Assembly (NCBI GenBank): GCA_900549495.1
Contig: UROL01000045.1
Coordinates: 1 to 12,396 of the forward strand
Reading direction: 5' to 3'
DNA length: 12,396 nt
DNA from: an uncultured Eubacteriales bacterium
GTDB taxonomy: Bacteria; Bacillota; Clostridia; Oscillospirales; Oscillospiraceae
Shown here: positions 1 to 7,017 of the stretch, piece after piece
How positions within the stretch are numbered: position 1 is the first letter of the stretch
Layout of the letters: every line of letters starts with the position of its first letter
Notes under the pieces: model-generated
Seen by the model: the letters and a program-made list of their open reading frames with translations, nothing else
Database searches by the model: none
Told to the model about the DNA's origin: nothing
Position numbers and translations under genes: made by a program

Positions 1-1174
1 CCAGCAGATTGTCCACCCCCTTGGCCACCAGGCAGCCGTAGGGGACGTCAAAATAGGGCTTGTCCGGCACATGCAGGGTGCCGCCGGGGTTATCCTTGTT
101 GTGGGTATCCATATTGGTGGCCATACAGGCGATGGCATCGGGATGGAGGACACAGTCATGAACCTCCTGGCCGGTAAGGGTATACTCGCCCTGGATGTGC
201 CGGGTCTCCCGGATGCCGATGGTATCGGCGGTGTTCAGCAGGATGGCATTCTCAAAGCCCGGGGCGTGCTTTTTCAGGAAATTGAAGATGAACAGGCACT
301 GCTCCTGGCCCACCTCGGTGGCCCGGGTCAGGTCGCCGGTCTTTGTGGCATCCACGTCCAGAATCCGGCTGCAATTCACCCGGAAAACGCCGGGGTCCAC
401 CTCCTCGTAGATGCCAATCTCCCCCCGGGGGAAATTGTCCCAGTCCTGGGCATACTCCTTCAGCAGCCAGCTGAAGGGGCCGAAGAAGGGGCGAATTTCC
501 TGCCAGTGCTCTTTCATATTGGCGGTCACCTTGGCAGTATCCACATTGCCAATCCGGAAGAAGAGGGAGGCAGGCTGGATATTGCCGGTCTCCCGGTCAC
601 CCAGGACAAAGTCCACACCGGCCCGGGCTGCCACATCGGCATCGCCGGAGCAGTCTACCACCACCTTGGCCTGGATAACCCCCAGGCCATCCTTGTTGGC
701 AACCACCACGCCGGTGATTCGGCGGCCCTCCATCAGCACCTGGACAAACTGGGTGTGCAGCATCCGCTCCGCCCCGGCCTCCTGGAGCATCCGGGTTCCC
801 ACCAGCTTGAGGATATCGGATTTGAAGGGGCCCACATTGTTATGCCCAAGGCGCAGATAGCTGGCATAGGAGTCGCCGTTGCGGGTCTTACCCGGCTGAA
901 TAGCGCCCCCCAGGGCCTCCATCCGGTCAACCAGCTCCTGGAAAATGCCCCGAATCACCATGTTGTTTCCCTGGGAATCGAAGCTGGTCATAAAGGGGCC
1001 CACGCCGCCGCTGGTGGCCATGCCGCCAATGCAGCCCGCCGCATCCAGCACCAGGGTCTTTGCGCCGCTGCGGGCAGCGGCAATGGCAGCGCCCAGACCC
1101 GCAGGGCCCGCACCCACCACCACCACATCTACGTTGCAGAGGATGGGCAGCTCCTGCTGAAAATGAACAGACAT
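1..1174 (-). CDS. FAD-dependent oxidoreductase C (PF12831-like), 3' end cut by window edge
   Basis: The reading frame starts at ATG 1174-1172 and stays open for 391 codons to the left edge, so the C-terminus is missing. An AGGAGG site at 1182-1187 lies 7 bases before the start. The product begins with a Rossmann FAD-binding fold: GAGPAG at residues 21-26 after a run of valines, with D44 at the ribose-binding position, followed by GCIGGMATSGG. DCSGDAD at 174-180 and GIRETR at 320-325 are typical of the FAD_oxidored family, and the visible part ends in a VPYG...VDNLL segment that normally precedes an AGR motif. N267-C-S-R and DLTRA (281-285) are shared with oxidoreductase A, so A and C are paralogues. 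No signal peptide is seen; it should be cytoplasmic. It is the last visible gene of the importer operon, 68 bases after the binding protein, which suggests it acts on the imported compound. Family assignment is firm; substrate unknown. Confidence 0.9.
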   Translation of the reverse strand, partial: MSVHFQQELPILCNVDVVVVGAGPAGLGAAIAAARSGAKTLVLDAAGCIGGMATSGGVGPFMTSFDSQGNNMVIRGIFQELVDRMEALGGAIQPGKTRNGDSYASYLRLGHNNVGPFKSDILKLVGTRMLQEAGAERMLHTQFVQVLMEGRRITGVVVANKDGLGVIQAKVVVDCSGDADVAARAGVDFVLGDRETGNIQPASLFFRIGNVDTAKVTANMKEHWQEIRPFFGPFSWLLKEYAQDWDNFPRGEIGIYEEVDPGVFRVNCSRILDVDATKTGDLTRATEVGQEQCLFIFNFLKKHAPGFENAILLNTADTIGIRETRHIQGEYTLTGQEVHDCVLHPDAIACMATNMDTHNKDNPGGTLHVPDKPYFDVPYGCLVAKGVDNLL

Positions 1175-1197
1175 CAGAAAACCTCCTGTTTCTACGG

Positions 1198-1225
1198 AAG
1201 GCGGGATCCCGAAGAACCCCGCCTT
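1198..1225 (-). other. Intercistronic RNA hairpin with UUCG loop, between binding protein and oxidoreductase C
   Basis: Read on the minus strand, AAGGCGGGGTTC (1225-1214) pairs with GGATCCCGCCTT (1209-1198) over 12 consecutive positions, two of them G-U, closing a C(UUCG)G tetraloop at 1213-1210. No U-tract follows, so it is a poor intrinsic terminator. Stable hairpins just downstream of a solute-binding protein gene commonly protect that part of the mRNA and reduce expression of the distal gene; this is the role I infer here. Confidence 0.75.
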
Positions 1226-1242
1226 AGAAATTGGTTTGTGAA

Positions 1243-2868
1243 TTACTTCTTGCTGTCGTAGTAGCTCTGCAGCTCGGTACGCACTTCCTCGCCGCCGGCG
1301 TTTGTCCAGTCCTTAGTGAAGGTGCCCAGGTCATCGATGGTGCGGATACCGGCCATAACCTGCAGCAGGTAGTCCTTCAGGCTGTTGAACAGGGTGGTGT
1401 TGTACTTGGAGTAAGCCTCGGTAGCGGGCTTGAACTTGAACTCGTTGGTGACGAACTCAATCCGGTTGGTATCGGCGTTCATGGTCACAGCAGAGAAGGC
1501 ATGCCACTGAGAGGCGGACTTCCGAACCCGTGCGGGCCACAGCTGAGAGCCCCAGGTGGCGGAGGTGACGTCCATGTACCAGTAGGAGTTGCCCCGCTCT
1601 TCTGCGAAGATGGGATTGATGGGTTCGATGCCGCCGTTGGCATCGTAGTTGAAGTGAACACCCTCGTCACCGATGGTGATGTGCAGGTCGTCCTTCAGGC
1701 GCAGGTTCCACCAGTTGACCACGTCAGCGGCGTTGCCGGAGGACTTGGGCACGCAGGAGACAAAGTTGAAAGCGGTGGTCTCCATGTACTTGCAGGTGCC
1801 GTCGGAGCCGGACAGGGCGGTGATGTAGCCCAGGTCGTCCCAGGTCAGCTTCAGGTTTTCCATCAGAGCGGGCATGGCGTAGTCGCCCAGGCCGCGGTTG
1901 CCGCAGCAGATGATGGTCTTGCCGGAGGAGAACTTCTCTTTCAGGGTGGACTCGGTGTTGACGGCCCAGTCGGGATCAATGAGGCCTTCCTTGTACAGCT
2001 TGCTCATAAACTCAACCAGAGCGGGGAAGTTGGGATGCTCGGTCATGTAGATGACCTTGCCCTCGTCGTTCACCATCCAGTCGGAGTAGATGCCAAAGGC
2101 AGCGGTGATGGTCTTGGGAATGGCCCAGGCCTCGTTGGCCTCGGATGCCTGATAGAAGGGGCCGGACAGGATGATGTACTTGTCGCCGTAGAATTCCTTC
2201 AGCTTCACCAGCATGTCATAGAAGCCGTCGATGGTGGTGGGCATTTCGGTGATACCAGCCTCACGGCACAGATCCAGACGGGCAACCATAAAGTTGGCAA
2301 TCTCGTGATCGCAGGGATACATATAGGGAACGGCGTAGATATGGCCGTCCTCGCCCCGCAGGGCATTCCAAACCTCCTCGGAGTGGCCGGAGTTCAGGAT
2401 ATCCTGGCCATAGGCCTCCAGCAGGTCGTCCAGGGGCTGTAGGCCGCCCTGGGCCATCAGGGTACGGAACTGGTTGATGGTAACGTTGACGCAGTCATAG
2501 TCGGCACCGCCGGAGATATCCATCAGCAGCTTTTCATCGGCGTTTTCAGCGGGGAGCATGAAATACTCCACATGGTAGCCGGTGGATTCTTCCATAACCT
2601 GGGCATTGATGTCCTTGTTGGGGTCAAAAGCGGTGTTGTAGCCCAGACGCTTCAGGGTGACGTTGCCGGGGCCCTTCAGCTGGGGAACGTTGCTGGTTTT
2701 TTCCGGCTCCGTCTCAGGAGTGGTCTCAGGCGTAGTGGGTGCGGGTTCCTTCTTTTCGGGAGCAGAGGTCTCGGGGGTTGTGGGGGTGGTGGTGGCCGGT
2801 TTGCCGCCGCAGGCAACCAGGCTCAACATCATGACCAAGCAGAGAAACAATGCGAATGCCTTTTTCAT
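1243..2868 (-). CDS. Extracellular solute-binding lipoprotein of a CUT1-type carbohydrate ABC transporter
   Basis: A 541-residue product with a lipoprotein signal: KK near the N-terminus, a hydrophobic stretch at about residues 4-16 and the lipobox LVAC at 17-20, so C20 would be lipidated and anchored outside the membrane. Residues 23-60 are a T/P/E-rich linker. The rest resembles the large binding proteins (COG1653, LipO/LplA type) that partner LplB/YtcP permeases, including repeated aromatic segments such as NSYWYMDVTSATWGS. The start has a matching GGAG-type site at 2877-2881, 8 bases upstream. It follows two permease genes on the same strand, the usual order for this family. It should capture a carbohydrate or glycoside outside the cell and deliver it to the permeases. 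The ligand cannot be deduced. The gene lies between RNA hairpins on both sides, consistent with separate control of its abundance. Confidence 0.93.
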   Translation of the reverse strand: MKKAFALFLCLVMMLSLVACGGKPATTTPTTPETSAPEKKEPAPTTPETTPETEPEKTSNVPQLKGPGNVTLKRLGYNTAFDPNKDINAQVMEESTGYHVEYFMLPAENADEKLLMDISGGADYDCVNVTINQFRTLMAQGGLQPLDDLLEAYGQDILNSGHSEEVWNALRGEDGHIYAVPYMYPCDHEIANFMVARLDLCREAGITEMPTTIDGFYDMLVKLKEFYGDKYIILSGPFYQASEANEAWAIPKTITAAFGIYSDWMVNDEGKVIYMTEHPNFPALVEFMSKLYKEGLIDPDWAVNTESTLKEKFSSGKTIICCGNRGLGDYAMPALMENLKLTWDDLGYITALSGSDGTCKYMETTAFNFVSCVPKSSGNAADVVNWWNLRLKDDLHITIGDEGVHFNYDANGGIEPINPIFAEERGNSYWYMDVTSATWGSQLWPARVRKSASQWHAFSAVTMNADTNRIEFVTNEFKFKPATEAYSKYNTTLFNSLKDYLLQVMAGIRTIDDLGTFTKDWTNAGGEEVRTELQSYYDSKK

Positions 2869-2894
2869 TTCAAGATCTCCTTTTGATTAGATTT

Positions 2895-2933
2895 GGACTT
2901 TCGTCCGGTTTATTTACTGCGCTGTGCAGTGAA
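2895..2933 (-). other. Two small RNA hairpins in the leader between permease 2 and the binding protein
   Basis: On the minus strand the first hairpin has 8-base arms at 2933-2926 and 2920-2913 (one G-U pair) and a 5-base loop. The second is GGAC-GAAA-GTCC at 2906-2895, a four-pair stem with a GNRA-type tetraloop. The 76-base gap shows no convincing promoter, so the binding protein is probably co-transcribed with the permeases, and these structures may mark a processing or stability point. The stems are short and could be fortuitous. Confidence 0.45.
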
Positions 2934-2944
2934 ATACGGTGGTA

Positions 2945-3859
2945 TCAGCCCTTGACGGAGCCGATGGTGATGCCCTTGACCAGGAACTTCTGAACCAGGG
3001 GATACAGGGCAATGATGGGGATGATAGAGAGGGTCACGGCAGTGGCCGTCAGGCCCTCGGCGGTGATGTTGGGGGAAATGCTGCCGCTGGTCAGGCCGCC
3101 GCTGGTCAGGTTCTCCAGGAACCCGGCACCGCTGTTAATCAGGTCGTACAGGTAGACCTGTAGGGTTTTCATGCTGGTGGACTGGGTGTACATCATGGCG
3201 TGGAAGTAATTGTTCCAGTAGTTGATGGCGTACAGTAGGGTCACCGTGGCAATCACCGGGGTGGACATGGGGCACACAATAGAAACCAGAATCCGCAGGT
3301 CCCCTGCCCCGTCAATCCGGGCAGATTCCTCGATGGTCTCGGGCAGACCCTCGAAATAGTTCTTCACAATGAACATGTTGAACTGGACGATGGCGAAGGG
3401 GAGAATCAGGGCGGCGTAGGTATTCAGGATGCCCAGCATCTGCACCACCATGTAGGCAGGAACGATGCCGCCGAAGAACACCATGGAGAACACATACAGC
3501 AGCACCACCACCCGGCGGCCCTTGAAATTGGGCTTGGACAGGGGGTAAGCTGTAGTGATGCTCACCACCACGGAGACGATGGTACCCACGAAGGTGACAA
3601 TCAGGGTGTTTTTCAAAGCCGTGAAGAATTGGGTCTGGAAGAGAATGTACTGCATGGTTTCCAGCTGGAAGCCTCTGGGCCAGAACCACACCGCACCCTG
3701 GGCCACATAGGTGCCCTTGCTGAATGCCTTGCTCGCCACATGCAGACAGGGCAGGATGGCAACCAGGGCAAAAACGGTCATCAGCACATAGGCAAGGCCC
3801 GCTACGAATTTCTCGCTGGCGTCCAGGGCGACGCCGGTATGTTTTTTCTTCTGAATCAT
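2945..3859 (-). CDS. Carbohydrate ABC transporter permease 2 (LplC/YtcP type)
   Basis: A 304-residue inner-membrane subunit of the importer. The chosen start is ATG 3859-3857, because a full AAGGAGG site lies 8 bases upstream; a longer frame opening at 3925 has no such site and would overlap the previous gene. Hydrophobic segments at about 18-39, 84-105, 115-138, 147-165, 192-212 and 269-289 fit six transmembrane helices. The cytoplasmic EAA loop that docks the ATPase is clear: EESARIDGAGD at 178-188. The C-terminus KGITIGSVKG is typical of this subfamily. Its ribosome site overlaps the stop codon of permease 1 (TAA 3875-3873), indicating translational coupling. With permease 1 it should form the heterodimeric channel fed by the lipoprotein. 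Confidence 0.95.
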   Translation of the reverse strand: MIQKKKHTGVALDASEKFVAGLAYVLMTVFALVAILPCLHVASKAFSKGTYVAQGAVWFWPRGFQLETMQYILFQTQFFTALKNTLIVTFVGTIVSVVVSITTAYPLSKPNFKGRRVVVLLYVFSMVFFGGIVPAYMVVQMLGILNTYAALILPFAIVQFNMFIVKNYFEGLPETIEESARIDGAGDLRILVSIVCPMSTPVIATVTLLYAINYWNNYFHAMMYTQSTSMKTLQVYLYDLINSGAGFLENLTSGGLTSGSISPNITAEGLTATAVTLSIIPIIALYPLVQKFLVKGITIGSVKG

Positions 3860-3867
3860 ACAGCGTA

Positions 3868-3874
3868 CCTCCTT
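3868..3874 (-). promoter_or_regulatory. Ribosome binding site deciding the permease 2 start
   Basis: AAGGAGG on the minus strand, 8 bases before ATG 3859. It shares bases with the TAA stop of permease 1, tying translation of the two subunits together and excluding the longer 3925 start. Confidence 0.85.
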
Positions 3875-4859
3875 ACCAGATGCTTCTGCCCAGGGACTTC
3901 TTGCTGACGGCGTTGGCACCCACAATCAGGATGAAGGCCACAATGGCGTTGAACAGGCCCAAGGCCGTTGCCAGAGAGAAGTCCGCCTGGCCCAGGCCAA
4001 TCCGGTAGACGTAGGTTTCGATAATGTCCGCCACGTCGTAAACCGAGGGGTTGTAGAAAACCAGAACCTGCTCGAAGCCGGTGGTGAGAATATAGCCCAC
4101 CTTCATAATGAGCATCAGCACAATGGTAGGCAGCAGGCCCGGCAGGGTGATGTGGCCAATCTGCTGGAACTTGTTGGCTCCGTCCATTCTGGCGGCCTCG
4201 TAGAGGGTGGGGTCAATGCCGGTGATGGCAGCCAGATAGATTACCGTATTGTAGCCGATTTCCTTCCACCCCTCTGTAAAGACCAATATCCACCGGAACA
4301 CCGAGCGGTCACCGAAGAAATTGATTCGGCTCTTGCCCAGGGCCGTGATGGCGGTATTTACGATGCCGTAGGAGCCCAGCAGAGAATAGAAGATGCCGAA
4401 AATCAAAACCCAAGAGAAGAAGTAAGGCACATAAATCATGGTCTGGCATAGCTTCTGGTAGATTCTGTTACGCATTTCGTTGAGCAGGATGGCGCACAGG
4501 ATGGGCAAGGGGAACAGGCACAGGATTTTCAGGAAATTGATTGCCAGGGTATTTCTCAGAACCTTGATAAACTGAGAGCTGCCAAAGAGCTTCCGGAAGT
4601 GCTTCAAGCCCACCCAGCCGCTGGCGGTGATGGCCTTCCAGGGGGTTTCTGCTGCAAACATCTTATAGTCCTTGAAGGCGATTTGCAGGCCCCACAAGGG
4701 AAGCAGCTTGTAGACGAACAGGAAGAACAGTCCAGGGAGCAGCATCGCATAGAGTATCCAGTGCTGCCGCAGGTAGCTCCCCGCATGGCGGAGTTTTCTG
4801 GCGACGGGAGACATGCTGTGGGGGTTCCGGTCCGCCAGGGCGTTGGGTGGTTGTTTCAT
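3873..4859 (-). CDS. Carbohydrate ABC transporter permease 1 (LplB/UgpA type)
   Basis: A 328-residue inner-membrane subunit. After a basic N-terminal segment, hydrophobic stretches at about 34-54, 101-126, 141-161, 190-212, 244-262 and 296-318 give six helices. The RNTLAIN...LPILCAILLNE region (102-128) is characteristic of the LplB branch, and the EAA loop reads EAARMDGANKFQQIGHITLP at 221-240. The start has AAAGGAG at 4868-4874, 8 bases upstream. It is the first gene of the importer unit, with its own leader after the terminator that ends the oxidoreductase A/B unit. No ATPase gene follows; in Gram-positive bacteria, importers of this class often share a general ATPase such as MsmX, and I infer the same here. 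Confidence 0.95.
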   Translation of the reverse strand: MKQPPNALADRNPHSMSPVARKLRHAGSYLRQHWILYAMLLPGLFFLFVYKLLPLWGLQIAFKDYKMFAAETPWKAITASGWVGLKHFRKLFGSSQFIKVLRNTLAINFLKILCLFPLPILCAILLNEMRNRIYQKLCQTMIYVPYFFSWVLIFGIFYSLLGSYGIVNTAITALGKSRINFFGDRSVFRWILVFTEGWKEIGYNTVIYLAAITGIDPTLYEAARMDGANKFQQIGHITLPGLLPTIVLMLIMKVGYILTTGFEQVLVFYNPSVYDVADIIETYVYRIGLGQADFSLATALGLFNAIVAFILIVGANAVSKKSLGRSIW

Positions 4860-4908
4860 GAATCTCGCTCCTTTCCTGTCTGCCTTACAGGTTCCCTTGT
4901 ATGCACTT

Positions 4909-4937
4909 ATGGTAGCATTGAATCTGCATAAAGTAAA
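4909..4937 (-). promoter_or_regulatory. Candidate weak promoter of the importer operon
   Basis: On the minus strand TTTACT (4937-4932) and TACCAT (4914-4909) match the sigma-A consensus at four of six positions each, with a 17-base spacer. Transcription would start near 4902, about 43 bases before permease 1. The poor match is what one expects of an activator-dependent promoter, and a copy of the GAAAGAATGA motif ends 4 bases upstream of the -35. Low-to-moderate confidence: the region is AT-rich and other hexamer pairs are possible. Confidence 0.4.
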
Positions 4938-4941
4938 CGAC

Positions 4942-4951
4942 TCATTCTTTC
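4942..4951 (-). repeat. GAAAGAATGA motif, copy 1 (candidate activator site, importer operon)
   Basis: Reads TCATTCTTTC on the plus strand. The same ten bases recur at 8541-8550, and nine of them 29 bases away at 4971-4979. All copies have the same orientation relative to the genes they precede. Confidence 0.4.
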
Positions 4952-4970
4952 GATTTCTTGTTCATCTTTT

Positions 4971-4980
4971 TCATTCTTTT
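4971..4980 (-). repeat. GAAAGAATGA-like motif, copy 2
   Basis: Reads TCATTCTTTT on the plus strand (AAAAGAATGA on minus). It differs from copy 1 only at the last base and lies 29 bases, close to three helical turns, further upstream of the importer genes. A weaker relative, TTCATCTTTTT, sits between the two at 4961-4971. Paired direct repeats of this kind are common for AraC-type activators. Confidence 0.4.
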
Positions 4981-5041
4981 AGTCACTAACAACAATCAAA
5001 GCAAAAATTAGCATTTTATAGTTGTATAAAAGAACAATAAG

Positions 5042-5080
5042 CCTCGCTCCATCCCCCGGTTGGCAGGGGATGGAGCGAGG
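5042..5080 (-). terminator. Rho-independent terminator after oxidoreductase B
   Basis: A perfect 15-base-pair stem (CCTCGCTCCATCCCC at 5042-5056 against 5066-5080) with a 9-base loop begins 26 bases after the stop codon of oxidoreductase B. On the minus strand it is followed by a T-rich stretch, TTATTGTTCTTTT, just below 5042. It separates the oxidoreductase A/B unit from the importer operon, although partial read-through cannot be excluded. Confidence 0.88.
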
Positions 5081-5106
5081 GTGGAGATTGGAGAGGAAAC
5101 TCTGGC

Positions 5107-7005
5107 TTAGTAGGCACGAATCTCGAAGATTCTGGCCTCCGGGGAGCCGTTGGTGGCCTGGATTTCCACCCGCAGCGCATCGGCGCTGACCTCTTGGGGA
5201 AGGTTCAGAATATTCAGCCGCTGGTGGTTATCCGCCACCCGGGTGCTGAAAACGGCCTTGCCTTCCAGGTATGCGGTGACGGTATAGTCCCTCAGCAGAG
5301 TGGGGGCTACCCCCAGGGGCTCCTTGTCCAGGAAGGCCTTGGACACGGAGATGCAGCGCTCCTGGCTCAGGTCCGGGTCCAGGGTCAGGCGAATCTGGTG
5401 CAGCGCCACCGGCGCATCCCATTGCAGCTCCAGCCAGGGGGCGGCCTCCGGGGTGCTGCACCAAAGATTGCTCCGGCCCCCCTCTTCGGTGCGGGCAATG
5501 CCGCTGAGAACCTGCTCCGGGCCGAAGCCGGGCCGGCTGGAGGAGGCGGAAGCCCGGGCTGCTCTTGCCAGGTCCGCCGGGTCCTGGTTGGTCAGGCCGG
5601 GGATGTAGCAGTCGTCCTTCAGCAGCTGCTGCTGAAGCTGCCGGATGTGGGTCTTGCCAAAGGCGGCGGGGGTCAGCCCAGCCAGGGCCGCCATGGCGGC
5701 GGCGGTACCGGCGGCCTGGCCGCCTACGGCGCAGGTGCCCATAACCCGGGTGGAGCCCATGGCCAGCTTGGAGGCGCTGATGTTCCGCCCGGCCATCATA
5801 AGGTTTTCAATATTGCCGGAGCAGTAGCAGCCGTAGGGGATGGTGTACAGCCCGGGGAAGCTCCGCACCCGGGAGGGGATCTGCCCCTTGGCCCGGAAGC
5901 CCCCAGCCACATGCTCGTCCATGGGCCAGCCGCCGTAGGCCACTGCATCGGCGTGGCGGGAATTGGCCAGAATCTCCTGCTCCGTCAGCACATGGGTTCC
6001 CAGCAGGCGGCGGCTCTCCCGGGTACCGGGGAGATTGCCCACCCACACCAGCTCATAGTTCTCTGCGCCGTGGTCGCCGCCGTTTTTGATGTGGTCCCAG
6101 ACGCCGTAGATGGTGCGGTACAGCTCCCAGCGAATGTCCTCGGCCTGGCCGATAATATCCTTCCAGTCGCCTCCCAGCTCAATCCACCAGTAGCCGGACT
6201 TGACATCGTATTTTTCCACCAGCTGGTCGGCATGGTCGGCATAGTCCTCGTCGGGGCGCAGCACCACCACGTCATCGGCATCGTGATAAACCACAATGTC
6301 GCCGTGGTAGCGGTGGACGAAGTCGCTTTCGTCAAAGTTGTAGGCCCAGTCGGGCTTTACGAATTTGACAGGGTGGCCTCTGTCCTCTGCCACGAAGTAG
6401 ATGGTATTGCCCATGGTCTCCCCATCGGCCACCGCCGGGGCATCCTTCTCTCCATAGGTCTTTCCATCCTCCCGGCCGATGGCATACTCCGCCCCGGCGA
6501 AATAGCCCAGGGTGCCGTTGCCGGTGCAGTCCAGATAGATTTCCCCGGTGACGCTGAAGCGCTTTTCCGTGGTCATCTGGTAGCACTCCACAGACTGGAT
6601 GCGCTTGCCGTCGGAGTGCACCGTATCCATGGTAGTATTCAGGAGAATGGTGAGGTTTTCCGTCTTCCGGGCGGCGGACCAGAGCACTCCGTCCCAGATG
6701 GAATAGTTATAGCTGTCGTTCAGATATTTGTTTTCCAGCTGCAATTCCATGAGAATGCCGGTTTCTGCGGCGTTTTTCTTCCCCCAGTGGCAGGAGGCGC
6801 CGGAGATGTGCATCCGCATTTCCGAGCTGGCGTTGCCGCCGAAGACCCCCCTGTCCTGCACCAGCAGGGTTTGGGCTCCCTGCCGGGCAGAGGCCATGGC
6901 GGCGCACAGGCCGCTCATGCCGCCGCCGATAACCACCACGTCATAGTGCCGGTGAATAGGCGGGTTCACCGAGGGGGCGGGAATCTCGTGAACAAATCGC
7001 TCCAT
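5107..7005 (-). CDS. FAD-dependent oxidoreductase B with C-terminal discoidin-like domain
   Basis: A 632-residue protein with two parts. Residues about 20-470 are a PF12831-type flavoprotein: GGGMSG at 27-32 after YDVVVI, then GVFGGNASSEM (53-63), DCTGNGTLGYFAG (159-171), GTRESRRLLG (327-336), IPYGCY (389-394), NLMMAGRNIS (401-410) and a GGQAAGTAAA segment (428-437). Residues about 484-632 look like a beta-sandwich of the discoidin/F5-8C kind: an ASASSS opening, WLELQWD, LHQIRL and a closing RVEIQ strand. Q50 occupies the place where an acidic residue often holds the FAD ribose. There is no signal peptide. The start follows GGAGG at 7012-7016 by 6 bases and lies 12 bases after the stop of oxidoreductase A, so the two are coupled. 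It lacks the NC[ST]R motif of A and C, so it belongs to a different branch. Proteins of this shape are sometimes annotated as xanthan-lyase related; the fold supports redox chemistry, but the substrate is unknown. Confidence 0.88.
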   Translation of the reverse strand: MERFVHEIPAPSVNPPIHRHYDVVVIGGGMSGLCAAMASARQGAQTLLVQDRGVFGGNASSEMRMHISGASCHWGKKNAAETGILMELQLENKYLNDSYNYSIWDGVLWSAARKTENLTILLNTTMDTVHSDGKRIQSVECYQMTTEKRFSVTGEIYLDCTGNGTLGYFAGAEYAIGREDGKTYGEKDAPAVADGETMGNTIYFVAEDRGHPVKFVKPDWAYNFDESDFVHRYHGDIVVYHDADDVVVLRPDEDYADHADQLVEKYDVKSGYWWIELGGDWKDIIGQAEDIRWELYRTIYGVWDHIKNGGDHGAENYELVWVGNLPGTRESRRLLGTHVLTEQEILANSRHADAVAYGGWPMDEHVAGGFRAKGQIPSRVRSFPGLYTIPYGCYCSGNIENLMMAGRNISASKLAMGSTRVMGTCAVGGQAAGTAAAMAALAGLTPAAFGKTHIRQLQQQLLKDDCYIPGLTNQDPADLARAARASASSSRPGFGPEQVLSGIARTEEGGRSNLWCSTPEAAPWLELQWDAPVALHQIRLTLDPDLSQERCISVSKAFLDKEPLGVAPTLLRDYTVTAYLEGKAVFSTRVADNHQRLNILNLPQEVSADALRVEIQATNGSPEARIFEIRAY

Positions 7006-7017
7006 GGTGCGCCTCCG

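Noticed and set aside
1198..1225. Intrinsic terminator after the binding-protein gene
   Set aside because: The stem is strong, but the minus-strand sequence after it (CCGTAGAAAC) has no U-tract and oxidoreductase C has no promoter of its own that I can see.
71..1261. A 396-codon open frame on the plus strand
   Set aside because: Antisense shadow of oxidoreductase C, whose own minus-strand frame carries clear flavoprotein motifs and a good ribosome site.
1231..2442. A 403-codon open frame on the plus strand
   Set aside because: Antisense shadow of the solute-binding lipoprotein, with no recognisable domain.
4875..4891. Possible catabolite-responsive (cre) site or RBS hairpin before permease 1
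   Set aside because: TGTAAGGCAGACAG departs from the cre consensus at its central CG, and the 5-pair stem is too short to claim as functional.
4900..4930. Inverted repeat TATGCA/TGCATA around the importer promoter
   Set aside because: Arms of only six bases separated by 19 bases in an AT-rich gap are likely by chance.
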